A stretch of 64,000 nucleotides of DNA from Varanus komodoensis (Eukaryota; Chordata; Lepidosauria; Squamata; Varanidae): positions 11,698,874 to 11,762,873 of the forward strand of contig NW_025335941.1 in the NCBI RefSeq assembly GCF_004798865.1, given 5' to 3'. The translations under genes were made by a program, and so were the position numbers. Below the pieces are notes generated by a model. It did no database searches. It was not told where the DNA came from and saw only the letters and a list, made by a program, of their open reading frames with translations. Positions 36,203 through 46,631 of this stretch are shown in pieces (within the stretch, counting starts at the first letter, position 1; every line of letters begins with the position of its first letter).

Positions 36203-37827
36203 TTGTTCTTCCTAGAGACTCAATCAAAACAGTGCATTTGTAATGGAGACTACAAAATCCAAGATGGCACATTGCCAGTTTAGACTCATATTTCAGCCTA
36301 GCTTCCACAGGCTTCTGTGGCTGACAGAAAGCATGATGCTGCATCTTTAAGGCATGCTTATTTGGCATTTACTTATTCAGTTAAAGATCATCATGAAGCA
36401 CAACTCCCTCCGGAAGAGTAGATAGCTCATTGGGCCCCATGGGGAGGGCGGTAATTAAACTCTGAAGGCAAGCACTGATGTTAAGCTAAAAGCTTGTCTT
36501 TAAATAGTAATACACTTGCAGTGTAAAGTGATAGGCCCTCGGGTGCCTGTTGACACAGCATTAGGAGCTGCCACTTCCCCCCCCCCACCCCATATAAAGC
36601 TAAATTGAAGAAACTGTTATAAGCTCATCTACATAAAGCAATATGATTTTGCCTGAGGGTCCAGACAACAGGGAGTGATTAGCAAAATGTCTTTTTCCCT
36701 GAGATTCTGTTGCTTTGCTAACATGCCACTTGTCACTGCGAAATTTGAGACACCATATGCCAACCTGCATCTACAGAGAGCCCCCCCCCTTGCTGATTGC
36801 TCATTGAAGAATTCCTCTGCATCGCACGAGGTGCTGTCAAGAGGAATTTTTGAGGGCAAAGGAAATCTGCTGGAAAAAAGAGGCTCATGTTGTTCTGCCT
36901 TGCCTTTTCGTGTTGCTGCAGCGATTCCTTCTTGAGTTAGAGTTTTGTACAGTAAGGGTCAGACGAGATGAAATGCTTTTCACACAATGATCAGGTGTAA
37001 AAGGCCTGCACAAGAGCCTCCCTGCATCAGTCTGGGTTGGATGCACCCATTTGCACTGGAAGAAAAGCTTCTGCTGGCACCTGGGGAGGGGCGGGGGTGT
37101 GGCTTTGCCTCTAGTGCAATCAGCTGGTACAGGGTGGTAATCTGGATTGGGACTGCAGTGAGAACAGCACACTGAGGTCCACATCCATTTCTGCTCTCCT
37201 AATCCAGTTCAGGGTTCCCACATCTGCTCTTTATGTGTTTAAAGTCTAATTTCCTGAACAGAGCATTGTCTTGTTTAGTGTCTTGTCAAGTTGTGGCAAC
37301 AAAGAAAGAAGGAAATCCTAGAGAGGTAGGTTTGCCTTTGCAATTGAGATGAGGTGGGGTGGGGTGGGGAGAATTTTAATCATTTTAACATACACAGCCT
37401 ACAAAGGACTGCTTAGAGTTTTAATATTGCTAGAACCATATGAGTTGCTTGAATAATACATTGCGAGTTGGTAGTAACTAATTATAGAGATGCATGAAGC
37501 AATGCTAGGGCATCAAGGATTATGTGCAAGAGTTTCTGGAGCTGCAGTTCACACGACACAAGTCTTTCCTACTGTTTGCACCAGAAATAACTATGTTCTG
37601 AACATTTACTACTTGGTAACAGGCTCATAGACATGTGCTGATGTAAATGGCATCATCATCACCATCATCATCATCCCTATATCTTTATAGGATCCTATAT
37701 CTTTAGGATTGCTTGTAGGCCTCATTGTACCATGTTTTGTGACTTGTCACATCTGTAGCAGCTAGTTGTTTTGTGTGATAGCACAGTGATGTAGGATGGC
37801 CTTCCATTTAATAGAAGGGTTATACAA
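36203..37827. other. Unique sequence, part possibly conserved
   Basis: No gene was recognised. The segment 36.42-36.95 kb is of mixed composition with several open frames on both strands and could be a conserved non-coding element. A G-rich run (GGTGGGGTGGGGTGGGG) lies near 37,353 and an ATC microsatellite at 37,651-37,675. Confidence 0.35.
37651..37675. repeat. (ATC)n microsatellite
   Basis: CATCATCATCACCATCATCATCATC, one interruption. Confidence 0.9.
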
Positions 37828-37936
37828 TGCATAGATTCATAGAATAGTAGGGTTGGAAGGAGCCAGAAAGACCATCTGATCCAACCCCCTGCTGCTGCAG
37901 AATGCCAAGTCAACCCTAACCCTATCAAATCAACTA
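37828..37936 (-). mobile_element. CR1 LINE 3' end, reversed
   Basis: CATAGATTCATAGAATAG, GGGTTGGAAGGAGCC and ATCTGATCCAACCCCCTGCT are the reverse complement of the CR1 terminal sequence (GGGTTGGACTAGATGACC...TTCCAACC...ATTCTATG). About 109 bp of an element that is several kb when complete. Confidence 0.8.
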
Positions 37937-38459
37937 GATTCTGGACACTAAGTAGCTTCCAAGCTTTGGAATTTTTCTGGTTGATTCATATGACTATGCA
38001 AGCAACCACTAAAAGCTCTTTGCTTTGCCAATCTTGGAATCGGATTAATTATTTTACCCAATTTTGCTATTTGGAATTTCTGTCACTGCATGTTTTAATA
38101 TTTTTTGATTCTATTTTTGCTTATATGTATATGAGCTTTATTATTTTTATGAATTGATTGTGATATATGTGTTTCATGTGCATTTTTGAAGGCCTTTTTG
38201 GTGGAAAAGTTGCCTAAAGTATCAATTGAAGACTGTAGAAATAAAATGATAACAGTAGGAACTTATTGCAGGCAAAAGCCAGCACTGTGTTAGGCCAGAG
38301 GTGCTGATGCTGCTCCGTTATGGATTGCAGCATTCAGTTATGTATCAGGTCTGGAGCATGGCTCAGGACCCTCAGGAAATGAGACAGGGGGCAATCAACA
38401 GCCAAGATCCAAGTGCTGTAGGGGCTGGAAGTCAGATGGGTTTATTTGTATGCTACTAT
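37937..38459. other. Unique sequence, nothing recognised
   Basis: AT-rich, then a more balanced stretch leading to the insertion site of a BovB copy. A plus frame from 38,301 reads from this sequence into the LINE, so its first 57 or so residues are not LINE-encoded. Confidence 0.45.
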
Positions 38460-38472
38460 AACCAAATTCAGA

Positions 38473-39149
38473 TGGGCGTGATAAAGGACCAAAATGGCAG
38501 GGACCTAACAGAGGCAGAAGAGATTAAGAAGAGGTGGCAAGATTACAAAGAGGAACTATACAAGAAAGAGCTTAATGTCCCTGATAACCACGATGGGGTG
38601 GTCACCGACCTCGAGCCAGACATCCTGGAAAGTGAAGTCAAATGGACCTTAGGAAGTCTGAGCAACAACAAAGCTAGTGGAGGTGACAGTATTCCAGCTG
38701 AGCTATTCAAAATCTTAAAAGACGATGCAGTAAAAGTGCTACACTCAATGTGCCAGCAAATTTGGAAAACTCAACAATGGCCACAGGATTGGAAAAGGTC
38801 AGTTTACATTCCGATCCCAAAGAAGGGCAATGCCAAAGAATGTTCAAACTACCGCACCATTGCACTCATTTCACATGCTAGCAAAGTTATGCTCAAAATC
38901 CTACAAGCTAGGCTCCAGCAGTATGTGGACCAAGAACTACCAGAAGTACAGGCAGGATTTCGAAGAGGCAGAGGAACTAGAGATCAAATTGCCAACATAC
39001 ACTGGATCATGGAGAAAGCTAGAGAGTTCCAGAAAAACATCTGCTCCTGCTTCATTGACTATGCTAAAGCCTTTGTTGTGTGGATCACAACAAATTGTGG
39101 CAAGTTCTTAAAGCGGTGGGAGTGCCAGACCATCTTATTTGTCTCTTGA
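38473..39149 (+). pseudogene. BovB reverse transcriptase, N-terminal part
   Basis: The open stretch holds WQDYKEELYKKELN, LEPDILESEVKWTLGSLSNN, ASGGDSIPAELFKIL, IPKKGNAKECSNYRTIALIS, VQAGFRRGRGTRDQI and CSCFIDYAKAF. These are the fingers and first palm motifs of RTE reverse transcriptases, including the aspartate of FIDYAKAF. After FIDYAKAF a one-base loss sends this frame into unrelated residues, and the proper reading continues in the next frame from 39,080. Non-functional relic. Confidence 0.88.
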
Positions 39150-39655
39150 GAAACCTATATGCTGTTCAAGATGCAACAGTGGGAACTGGTCACAGAACCA
39201 CTGATTGGTTCAAAATCGAGAAAGGAGTTCAGCAAGGCTGTATACTGTCGCCCTGCCTATTTAACTTATATGCAGAGCACATCATGAGAAAGGCGGGGCT
39301 AGATGAATCACAAGTTGGAATTAAGATTTCCAGGAGAAATATCAACAACCTCAGATATGCAGATGATACCACTCTAATGGCAGAAAGTGAAGAGGAACTA
39401 AAGAGCCTCTTGATGTGGGTGAAGGAGGAGAGCGCACAAGTTGGCTTGAGACTCAACATTAAGAAAACTAAGATCATGGCATCTGGTCCTATCACTTCCT
39501 GGCAAATAGATGGGGAAGAAATGGAGGTAGTGACAGATTTTATTTTCCTGGGCTCCAATATCACCGCAGACAGGGACTGCAGCCAAGAAATTAGAAGACA
39601 CTTGCTCCTGGGAGGAAAGCTAAGGCCTGGAGGAATGTTGTCCATGGGGTCGTGA
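39080..39655 (+). pseudogene. BovB reverse transcriptase, catalytic part
   Basis: The frame continues with MDHNKLWQVLK, GVQQGCILSPCLFNLYAEHI and the catalytic box YADDTT (39,356-39,370), then LNIKKTKIMASGPITSWQID and FIFLGSNITADRDCSQEI. The two catalytic aspartates are intact. The frame then crosses an internal deletion and ends within the terminal 60 bases of the element, so the zinc-knuckle-like and basic C-terminal parts are lost. Confidence 0.88.
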
Positions 39656-39708
39656 TGGGTCGGACACGACTTCGCGACTAACAACAACAACAAACAACCA
39701 AATTCAGA

Positions 39709-40009
39709 GCATGAATGAAGCTTACATAGGAAGTTATTAGCCTTTAGACTGGTTAGCCCTGCATCCACCAGTACTGAAACTTTAGCTCTTGAAGGGTCTC
39801 AGGCTATAGCAACCAGGAAGTGATAGTGGCATGCTAGTATTTCACAGCCCAAGTCTCAAGATGAAAATTAAGCATTCTGTGGATGCAGAGAGCCATCCCG
39901 TGGAGTATCTATGGGGAACTGCATCCTAGAAGGACAGAAGTCTTCCAATGCTTTTCCTTACTGGATCTCTTTATAAGAGGTTGAAGATGAGGCTTTGAGG
40001 TGCAGGTCC
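39709..40009. other. Unique sequence between two LINE insertions
   Basis: No feature was recognised. It separates the BovB insertion from a reversed RTE-like tail. Confidence 0.5.
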
Positions 40010-40011
40010 AA

Positions 40012-40228
40012 TGCTGTTATGTATTGTGATGTCATCTCTGACTTATGGTGACTCAATGAATGAAAGCCCTTCAAATGTCCTATCCATGGCATCCTTGCCT
40101 GCTTGTTCTCCATTCAAGGCTGTGCCTTCTTTTATGGAGTCAATCATCTCTTTTTTGGTCTTCCATTCTTCTTGTTTCCACTATTTCTTTATTCTAGTAG
40201 CTTCCTATTGTCCATTTTCAGTGCCAGA
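40012..40228 (-). mobile_element. RTE-like LINE 3' end, reversed (not BovB)
   Basis: GACTTATGGTGACTCAATGA, CTTCAAATGTCCTATCC, TGTGCCTTCTTTTATGGAGT and CAATCATCTC then TGGTCTTCC are the reverse complement of a LINE C-terminus of the type GRPxxRWxDSIKEATAL...DRTxWKxxIHRVxxSR. This family is related to but different from BovB, and its terminus matches the fragment at 19.59 kb in kind. Confidence 0.5.
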
Positions 40229-40489
40229 ATGATAAAATTCACTGCAGTGGATGGCAAGGAGCCTCTGATCCAGTGAATTGCACTCTAGAGGAGTGAAATT
40301 TCACCCCCTACATGGGGATAAACCCTCCTTACACATCTTTGATTTGTTTTAATGTATCACTTCACCCAAGAGACCAAAAACAACTACCAGAACTTAGAAT
40401 GTAAACATTCCTACATAAATACTAACAGTAACTTTTCATTCTGTTTGACTACAATACTGAATACCCCAAATTAGGTGCACAGTAAAGAT

Positions 40490-40725
40490 TTGTGAAAAGC
40501 CTTTTTAACATTGCTCTTAAAGAGGTTGAAATATTAGTTTTGGTGGTCCATTTAGCCTGGGGATTCCGGAGTTTGGCTCCATTATCAAGCAACATTCCAG
40601 AATCCTCCTTGCTAGCTTGAAAAACAGGGATTTTTAAAACGTCCTCCTGATCTTAAGAGAGTGAACAATGTACTTAAGATATGGTGCTCCAAGGCCATAA
40701 AGGTCTATATTGATTAAGACCAGTC
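40490..40725 (-). mobile_element. L2-clade LINE 3' part, reversed
   Basis: AAAAGCCTTTTTAACATTGC is followed by GGGGATTCCGGAGTTTGG and, further on, GGTGCTCCAAGGCCATAAAG and TTGATTAAGACCAG. These are reverse complements of the conserved C-terminal L2 coding blocks (LWN...; LLVITYKALxGLxPxYL). Highly diverged, so probably old. Confidence 0.6.
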
Positions 40726-40848
40726 AGTCACAACAATATATAATAATGTTTCAAATGCTTCCTAGTATTTGGCTGCCGTGCATTAAAAATTATTCACATT
40801 ACTCCCATCCAGGCCAACCCAGCCATGTATGAGGAAGAGAATGAGTGA

Positions 40849-40881
<33 letters not shown>

Positions 40882-40903
40882 CGCGCGCGTGTGTGTGTGT
40901 GTG
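40849..40903. repeat. Alternating TG-CG-TG tract
   Basis: Fifty-five bases alternate purine and pyrimidine without a break: a GT run, a pure CG block (40,873-40,889) and another GT run. Such a tract is a strong Z-DNA candidate. The CG block is striking because CpG is normally depleted in vertebrate DNA. Confidence 0.95.
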
Positions 40904-42225
40904 AGTTTGTGTGTATGAGACAGAGACAGAGACGAGAAAGAGTGGGTCTTTTGTTTTAACATTTATCCTTCTTTACTCATTCAAGCACTCTGCTTTTGTC
41001 ATTGGTATCATACTGCTCTAATTTTCTCTGGTCAAACTAAATGGTATCATTTTGGGCCATTTAGTCATTCTACAGTGTAGGCAAACCAGACAAAGATGTA
41101 TGTTTGGGGGAGAGTACTGGAGCTGGAGAAAGTTGAACATTAACTCAGTTGATTCAAAACTGGAAATCAGTAACATAAGCTGTAACAATTAATTTTTTTG
41201 ATGTTGGACTTTGCATCTGGATGCATAAAATATTATTTTTAGAGATTGCCAAATACATTTCCTCTTGTATTTCATTTAGCTTGTTTCAGTTCCCGGTATT
41301 TTAACTTAGCAAAGACTAAATCAGTCTCTGTGATCAGGGAAATTTGAGTTAATATATACTAGTGCAATTTTAGCACCACTATTGAGGCAATATGTTTTAG
41401 TGAAAACTAAGTAAAATATGATTTGCAGGAAATAAAAGCATAGGTCCCTAATTCTCCTGAGAGAAATGGATAGATGGAATTCCAAACAAGTTAGATCTGA
41501 GTAAAAAATAAAGATAAAAAATCCTGCCTTGCACTGGGTGATACTTTAAAATGCTACGGTAAGTATATTCTTAACTTATTTGCATTTGTATACTGAGCAA
41601 GAATGTATGCAGTGGGAAAAATAAATTGCTATTCAAAACATTCTTTCATACATTTATCTGCTGGTCACTATGATTAGCAAATGTTGGGTTTAATTAACTT
41701 ATTCATTAGTTCCCCAAATTAATTAATCTATTCTACAATCATTTAGGGACTTGGGAGTTTGTCCTGTTTAACTTAGATGGCCTTGTTTCTAGGTAGGCAT
41801 TTACTGGTTGCACTGCAGATTCTTAGAAGTCATATATAGTAGGAAATACCATTGTTCTGGCCTATCATTGTGGATAAGGATTTGAAAGCTTTTTGTAAGG
41901 AATAAATTGAACACAATCTAGCAACCTAAAGAAGTAGTAGGAAAGGCCAAGGGCATTTTGGGCTGTATTAACAAGGATCACATTCAAGTTGTGCCTTCAT
42001 ACCATAATGCCATGATTTATGGCATACGTGGTTCCTAACAGAATAGGTGTCCATGTGGTTTCTTCTGTGAAGTGTACCCAAATGTCCTGTGGATGGAGAA
42101 GTCAGTTAGGTAACAGTGTATATGTATGATCCCAAAAGAAATTGTAAATTTCTATAATTTCTTTTGGTGCTCCAGCACCTCTGGCCACTTTATTCTTCAG
42201 TATTACAGGACAGTAATAACAATAG
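40904..42225. other. AT-rich unique sequence
   Basis: No repeat or gene was recognised. The region is AT-rich, with a TTAATTAA-like cluster near 41.69-41.73 kb. Confidence 0.45.
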
Positions 42226-42544
42226 GGAGTTCTAGAAAAACATCTACTTCTGCTTCACTGACTATGCTAAAGCCTTTGATTGTGTGGATCACAACAAATT
42301 GTGGCAAGTTCTTAAAGAGATGGGAGTGCCAGACCATCTTATTTGTCTCTTGAGAAACCTGTATGCAGGTCAAGAAGCAACAGTGGGCACGGAACCACTG
42401 ATTGGTACGAAATTGAGAAAGGACTTCGGCAAGGCTGTATACTGCCTATTTAACATGTGCAGAGCACATCATGAGAAAGGCGGGGCTAGATGAATCACCA
42501 GTTGGAATTAAGATTGCTGGGAGAAATATCAACAACCTCAGATA

Positions 42545-42668
42545 TTTTTAAATAATTTTTTATTGTTATATTGTTATTTATGTATGTATTTTGTTTCTGT
42601 TGTGAGCTGCCCCAAGGCTTTGTTGCGATGGGGGCAGCATAAAAATGTTCTAAATAAATAAATAAATT
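42545..42668 (+). mobile_element. L2 LINE tail nested in BovB
   Basis: The insert has TTTTTATTGTTATATTGTTA, TGTGAGCTGCCCCAAGGC and a GGGGGCAGCATAAAAATG block ending in AAAT repeats. It is almost the same as the tail of the L2 copy at 49.4-49.53 kb. It splits the BovB reading of AACCTCAGATATGCAGATGA and about four host bases are missing at the junction. CAGAT on both sides occurs naturally twice in unbroken BovB and so is not proof of a target duplication. This L2 insertion is younger than the BovB copy. Confidence 0.9.
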
Positions 42669-42749
42669 CAGATGATACCACTCTAATGGCAGAAAGTGAA
42701 GAGGAACTGCAGAGCCTCTTGATGTGGGTAAAGGAGGAGAGCGCAAAAG

Positions 42750-43133
42750 TTGGCTTTAAACTCAACTTTAAGAAAACTTAAGATCGTGGCATCTGGTCCT
42801 CTCACTTCCTGGCAAATAGATGGGGAAGAAATGGAGGTAGTGACAGATTTTATTTTCCTGGGCTCCAAGAACACCGCAGACAGATACTGCAGCCAAGAAA
42901 TTAAAAGACGCTTGCTCCTGGGGAGGAAAGCTATGGCAAATCTAGACAGCATACTAAAAAGCAGAGACATCACCCTGCCAACAAAAGTGTGTATAGTCAA
43001 GGCTATGGTTTTCCCAGTTGCAATGTATGGCTGTGAAAGCTGGACCATAAGGAAGGCTGAGCGCCGAAGAATTGAAGCCTTTGAATTGTGCTGCTGGAGG
43101 AGACTCCTGCAAGTCCCTTGGACCGCAAGGTGA
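42750..43133 (+). pseudogene. BovB ORF2 C-terminal fragment
   Basis: The open stretch includes FIFLGSKNTADRYCSQEIKR, DITLPTKVCIVKAMVFPVAM, YGCESWTIRKAERRRIEAFE and a final VPWTAR. It shows the same KNTADRY variant as the copy at 22.9 kb, whereas the 39-kb copy has NITADRD. The start is arbitrary, being just downstream of the nested insertion, and a stop follows the WTAR codons. The element continues to 43,442 in other frames. Confidence 0.85.
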
Positions 43134-43442
43134 TCAAACTGGTCAGTCCTAGAGGAGATCAACCTGACTGCTCTTTAGAAGGCCAGATCCTGAAGATGAA
43201 ACTCAAATACTTTGGCCACCTAATGAGAAGGAAGGACTCCCTGGAGAAAGCCTAATGCTGGGAACAATAGATGGCAAAAGAAGGAGGAGAGGGCAGAGGA
43301 TGAGGTGGCTGGATGGAATCACTGGGGCAGTTGGTGTGAGCTTAGGTGGACTTTGGGGGATGGTGGAGGACAGGAAGGCCTCGAGGAATGTTGTCCATGG
43401 GGTTGTGATGGGTTGGACACAACTTCGCGACTAACAACAACA

Positions 43443-45530
43443 ATCCAATTAGTATGGAAAAGTAAACCTGTAAGACAAGCTATCATTTGATCCAGAAGCA
43501 GCAAATGGCTTGAGTTTTCATAAATCTATATATGGCCACCAGCTGTGCTTACCTATTAGTACCAAATACTGATTGTTGTTGTGTTACATAATACTGGTTT
43601 GTTGGTCTAAACAGGAACCTTCTCAACTGAACTCTACTGACAATTGTAACAAAATGTAAAGTTCTGACATATTTTTTAAAAAAGCATTAAACACCTCCAA
43701 ATGCTCAATTATTCAGCAGTTCACCACCCACCAAACGATGGGCACAAGGATTATCACAGTGTTATCTGCATTGTTTTAGTATTTTGTTCAATGGACATTC
43801 CCCAGTGAAAAGGATAAAGAAGCCCCTTCCAAAATAGCCCAAATGCTTTCAGTAAATATTAAAAACCCTATTTTAGCTTTAATTTAGTTTCCTCATTGTA
43901 GTTGGCAGAGGTGAATATACTGTAGATTATCATGGCATCTTTCATTTTAGTCAGTTATTCACTGAATCTAGAATACTTGTGAAACCAGCACCTGGGGCCC
44001 CATGAGGTTTTCATGTCAAGCAAAAGCCACAAACATTAGTTCTTTAAGAAATAGTAGTCACTGGTCATTTTAGATGCTGGATTGCATGGTCTTACAGGAC
44101 TGAGTGAGCTCTTCAGATGGTGATGGTGATCTGTTTTGTTTCAGTCACTTCAACATGTGGTAAGCCAGTCCTGCTTAGCTGAGGGGCATTTTTTCTTATG
44201 CTGTCCCCTATTTATTAGACAGGGGTCTAACTTCAGAGTCACTAAAACCAATGCTGGATTTTCCACCTCTGTCTTAAGGGTCTCATTTGCTGCACAGAAG
44301 CAGGGTTGTAATCTTAAAGTGGATGAAAAATTCATTTTAGGATAAGACTCAGAATCCTGTGTGACACTCAAGTCTTCTGTAACAGACACCGATTTGGAAA
44401 ATTGGGTGTATATTGTTTGAAAGACATTATGATGTAGGCTATGAGCTACCAATTCTGTCTGCTAATATACACTACTCCACATTAAATATCAAATATTGCA
44501 AAACACGTTACCAAATTTTATTGCAGTTGACATATGGCTATAAAAATGCAGAGAATATTTCAAGCAACCAGAGAATATCTGGAGAATATTCAACAGCCAG
44601 CTTCACAAAAGAGAAGGAGCAAATCTGCCTCAGTTCCAGCATAAATATAGCAAGAGATTCCTCCTTTATCCTTATTTTGTCCTCATGTCCAATATATGGT
44701 CTTTTTCACTGTATATTTTATATTGCATTGTAAGCTATTTGGGGGAAAATACCTGGTTACTTTTGCCTACGAAGTGCTGTAATGTATCCTGCATGCACCA
44801 AAAACACTGAATTCATATATGTTTAAATATAGTGCAAGTCCACATTTTGTGGCATCGGTGGTCATTGTTGAACCTCTTGTTCATTTGGGAACAGAAATAG
44901 AAATGCTTCCAAATTCCTAGCACTCCTCTGGTTTTAGCAAGCTGTGATTTACCTTATTCCATATGTAAATTGACACGTGTTCACTTTTTATCACTTTTCT
45001 GCCTTGGATTTCTAAGAATTGCAAAGATCAAAGTAATTGTTTGATAATTAAGAAAAGCCTTTCTCCCATCATTGAAATTCACGTGGAAAGCTCTCAAGAG
45101 TGTTTATGTGAGAGAAATACTTGATCTGCAGTTGAAATAGTCCAAGAATCCATCAGCTCAGAAGAGGGAGAAAGTAAAACTGAGATGACATTCACAGAGT
45201 GGTCATCAATTTCAGTGTTTTTTTCTTCTTCTTTCTTTTTTTCTTTTGGCCTTGCTAGGAATTGCTTAAAGCTGGAGAAGGAAAGACTTGTCGATACCAC
45301 AAACTCATCAGTGTCCTTCTTCTAAGGGCTGATTTGTTTAGGAGAAGTGGTCCTTAACACTCGCCCTTCTCACAATGTTATTGCTCCCTCTGCTGAGTTC
45401 CAAACATGGTAAATAGGATTAGGGGTCACCCAATATTCTGCTGCTTCTCAAAGTCAGCTAAAATACTGGTGCTTTGAAGATCCTATGGCTCTCAAGACTG
45501 TATAAAATGCTTCAGTTGCCAGCTCTCTCT

Positions 45531-45534
<4 letters not shown>
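43443..45534. other. Unique sequence, nothing recognised
   Basis: AT-rich with short open frames only. The paired frames near 44,136-44,733 on both strands have no family resemblance. Confidence 0.45.

Positions 45535-45568
<34 letters not shown>
45535..45568. repeat. (CA)n microsatellite
   Basis: Seventeen uninterrupted CA units. Confidence 0.95.
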
Positions 45569-45570
<2 letters not shown>

Positions 45571-45644
45571 GCAGGATACAAATGCAATGAATGAATAAAC
45601 ATGGAAAACATACCTTGGCATGAATTTTTTTTAGATTAGTTTTA

Positions 45645-45715
45645 CATATCTTTATTTCCTGTTATCTCACCTTGCCATCAAATGTGCTCAAGGTGGCTAG
45701 TGACAATAAGAAAAA
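45645..45715 (-). repeat. Reversed LINE/SINE tail
   Basis: TATCTTTATTTCCTGTTATC then CTTGCCATCAAATGTGCTCA and AGGTGGCTAGTGACAATAAG match the reversed 3' end of L2-like elements. It ends just before a perfect hairpin. Confidence 0.5.
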
Positions 45716-45739
45716 TACAATATACTCAAGAGCATATTT

Positions 45740-45785
45740 ATGTGAGGTGTTCAACTTTAATCCTTTAAAGTTGAACACCTCACAT
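45740..45785. repeat. Perfect 21-bp hairpin with 4-base loop
   Basis: The left arm at 45,740-45,760 (starting ATGTGAGGTG) and the right arm at 45,765-45,785 (ending CACCTCACAT) are exact reverse complements around the loop TCCT. Outside the arms similarity falls off at once. Perfect arms imply recent origin, selection or a small self-templated inversion. It resembles no MITE family seen elsewhere in this window. Confidence 0.95.
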
Positions 45786-46309
45786 GTAAAAAGCCTTTAA
45801 TCACAGCTATTTTTAATTCTTAAACTTTGTTCTGTATCAATTATTATGTAATGTGTTTTCTTGAACTGTGGAAAGATTTAGTGTTCTTATGGTGCTTGGA
45901 TGCAATATGGATTAGTTTGCAAGCTTTGCAGACTAATTGGCTCTTGGCAGAAATTTTCTGAAATGGGTAAAGTCCATAGCAACATGTCCAGTCCCTAATC
46001 TTATTCACCAAATTCTCATGGAAATCTTTAAAATGGAACTTTGAAGGGAAAGTCCAAAACAATAGGTTGAGACAGAATACAATAAGCTAAAGTATATCCT
46101 TTTCTACATCTTTTTATCCCTATACTGTCCAAAAACTGTAGAGATAAAGCTCTACACTGATGCTCTTTGGGTAGTTACCAACCATTCATAAACAGGACCA
46201 TAATGCAATAAAACATCATAGATTCCCCCAAAATACAAAATTTAAAAGCAAATAGCTAAAACATTATTTGATATGGAATGGACCTCTCTCTGTGTTTTAA
46301 CTGACGTGT

Positions 46310-46545
46310 GTCTTCGTCAAACCATTAAGTATCCTTGGACGATTTTTAGGTCTTGACTCAGAGGGCTGCCATAGCTCAGCAACAGAAAGATGACAGGCTT
46401 CATTAGGGAGATGATTCCACAGTCCAGAGGGTGAGGGAACACTACCAAGAAGGCCATCCCTTGATAGGTGACTGATACTGTCGCAATCCTGTTCTTTAAA
46501 ATTAATTTGCAGGCATATAAACATGTCTTCTCTTCAGCACTCATC
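46310..46545 (-). mobile_element. L2-clade LINE fragment, reversed
   Basis: GGTCTTGACTCAGAGGG, TTCATTAGGGAGATGATTCC, ACAGTCCAGAGGGTG and ACCAAGAAGGCC reproduce the reverse of the L2 C-terminal coding blocks. Diverged. It lies head to head with the plus-strand L2 copy that starts about 90 bp later. Confidence 0.5.
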
Positions 46546-46631
46546 CTCATTCAATTATTTAATTTTCATTTCTGGTGAATTTATATAATTTGTTTATTTA
46601 TAAATATATTTATATTTGTTCTTTGTTTATG

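Larger units (their letters stand above)
38473..39695 (+). mobile_element. RTE-BovB LINE with 13-bp target duplication
   Basis: The insertion is bounded by AACCAAATTCAGA at 38,460-38,472 and again at 39,696-39,708, a perfect 13-bp target-site duplication. The 5' truncated copy starts within the linker before the reverse transcriptase (MGVIKDQNGRDLTEAEEIKK). It carries most of the reverse transcriptase and ends with the BovB terminus GGGTCGGACACGACTTCGCG plus CAA repeats. Near 39,620 the sequence jumps from LLLGGK straight to the last 60 bases. About 440 bp present in the sister copy at 22.9-23.57 kb are missing. A single missing base near 39,073 shifts the frame. Confidence 0.95.
42226..43442 (+). 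mobile_element. RTE-BovB LINE interrupted by an L2 tail
   Basis: The copy starts at the codons for EFQKN, just before CFTDYAKAF, and runs to the terminus TTGGACACAACTTCGCGAC plus CAACAA. It carries the middle and end of the polymerase region and the whole C-terminus. Several small indels shorten the first part: CTGTCGCCCTGCC is reduced to CTGCC near 42,440. A 124-bp L2 tail sits exactly within the YADDTT codons (42,545-42,668). Its last 700 bp are closer to the 22.9-kb copy than to the 39-kb copy. Confidence 0.92.

Noticed and set aside
38301-38472. Start of the 282-codon frame as part of the BovB protein
   Set aside because: The 13-bp target duplication shows that the LINE begins at 38,473. 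The earlier codons are flanking genomic sequence.
42539-42673. CAGAT on both sides of the nested L2 as a target duplication
   Set aside because: Unbroken BovB already has CAGAT twice at this place (CAGATATGCAGAT), so the repeat is inherited from the host element.
45094-45300. Minus frame with a KEKKKEEEKN-type stretch as a protein
   Set aside because: It reflects a low-complexity T/C-rich tract, has no start context and no family resemblance.
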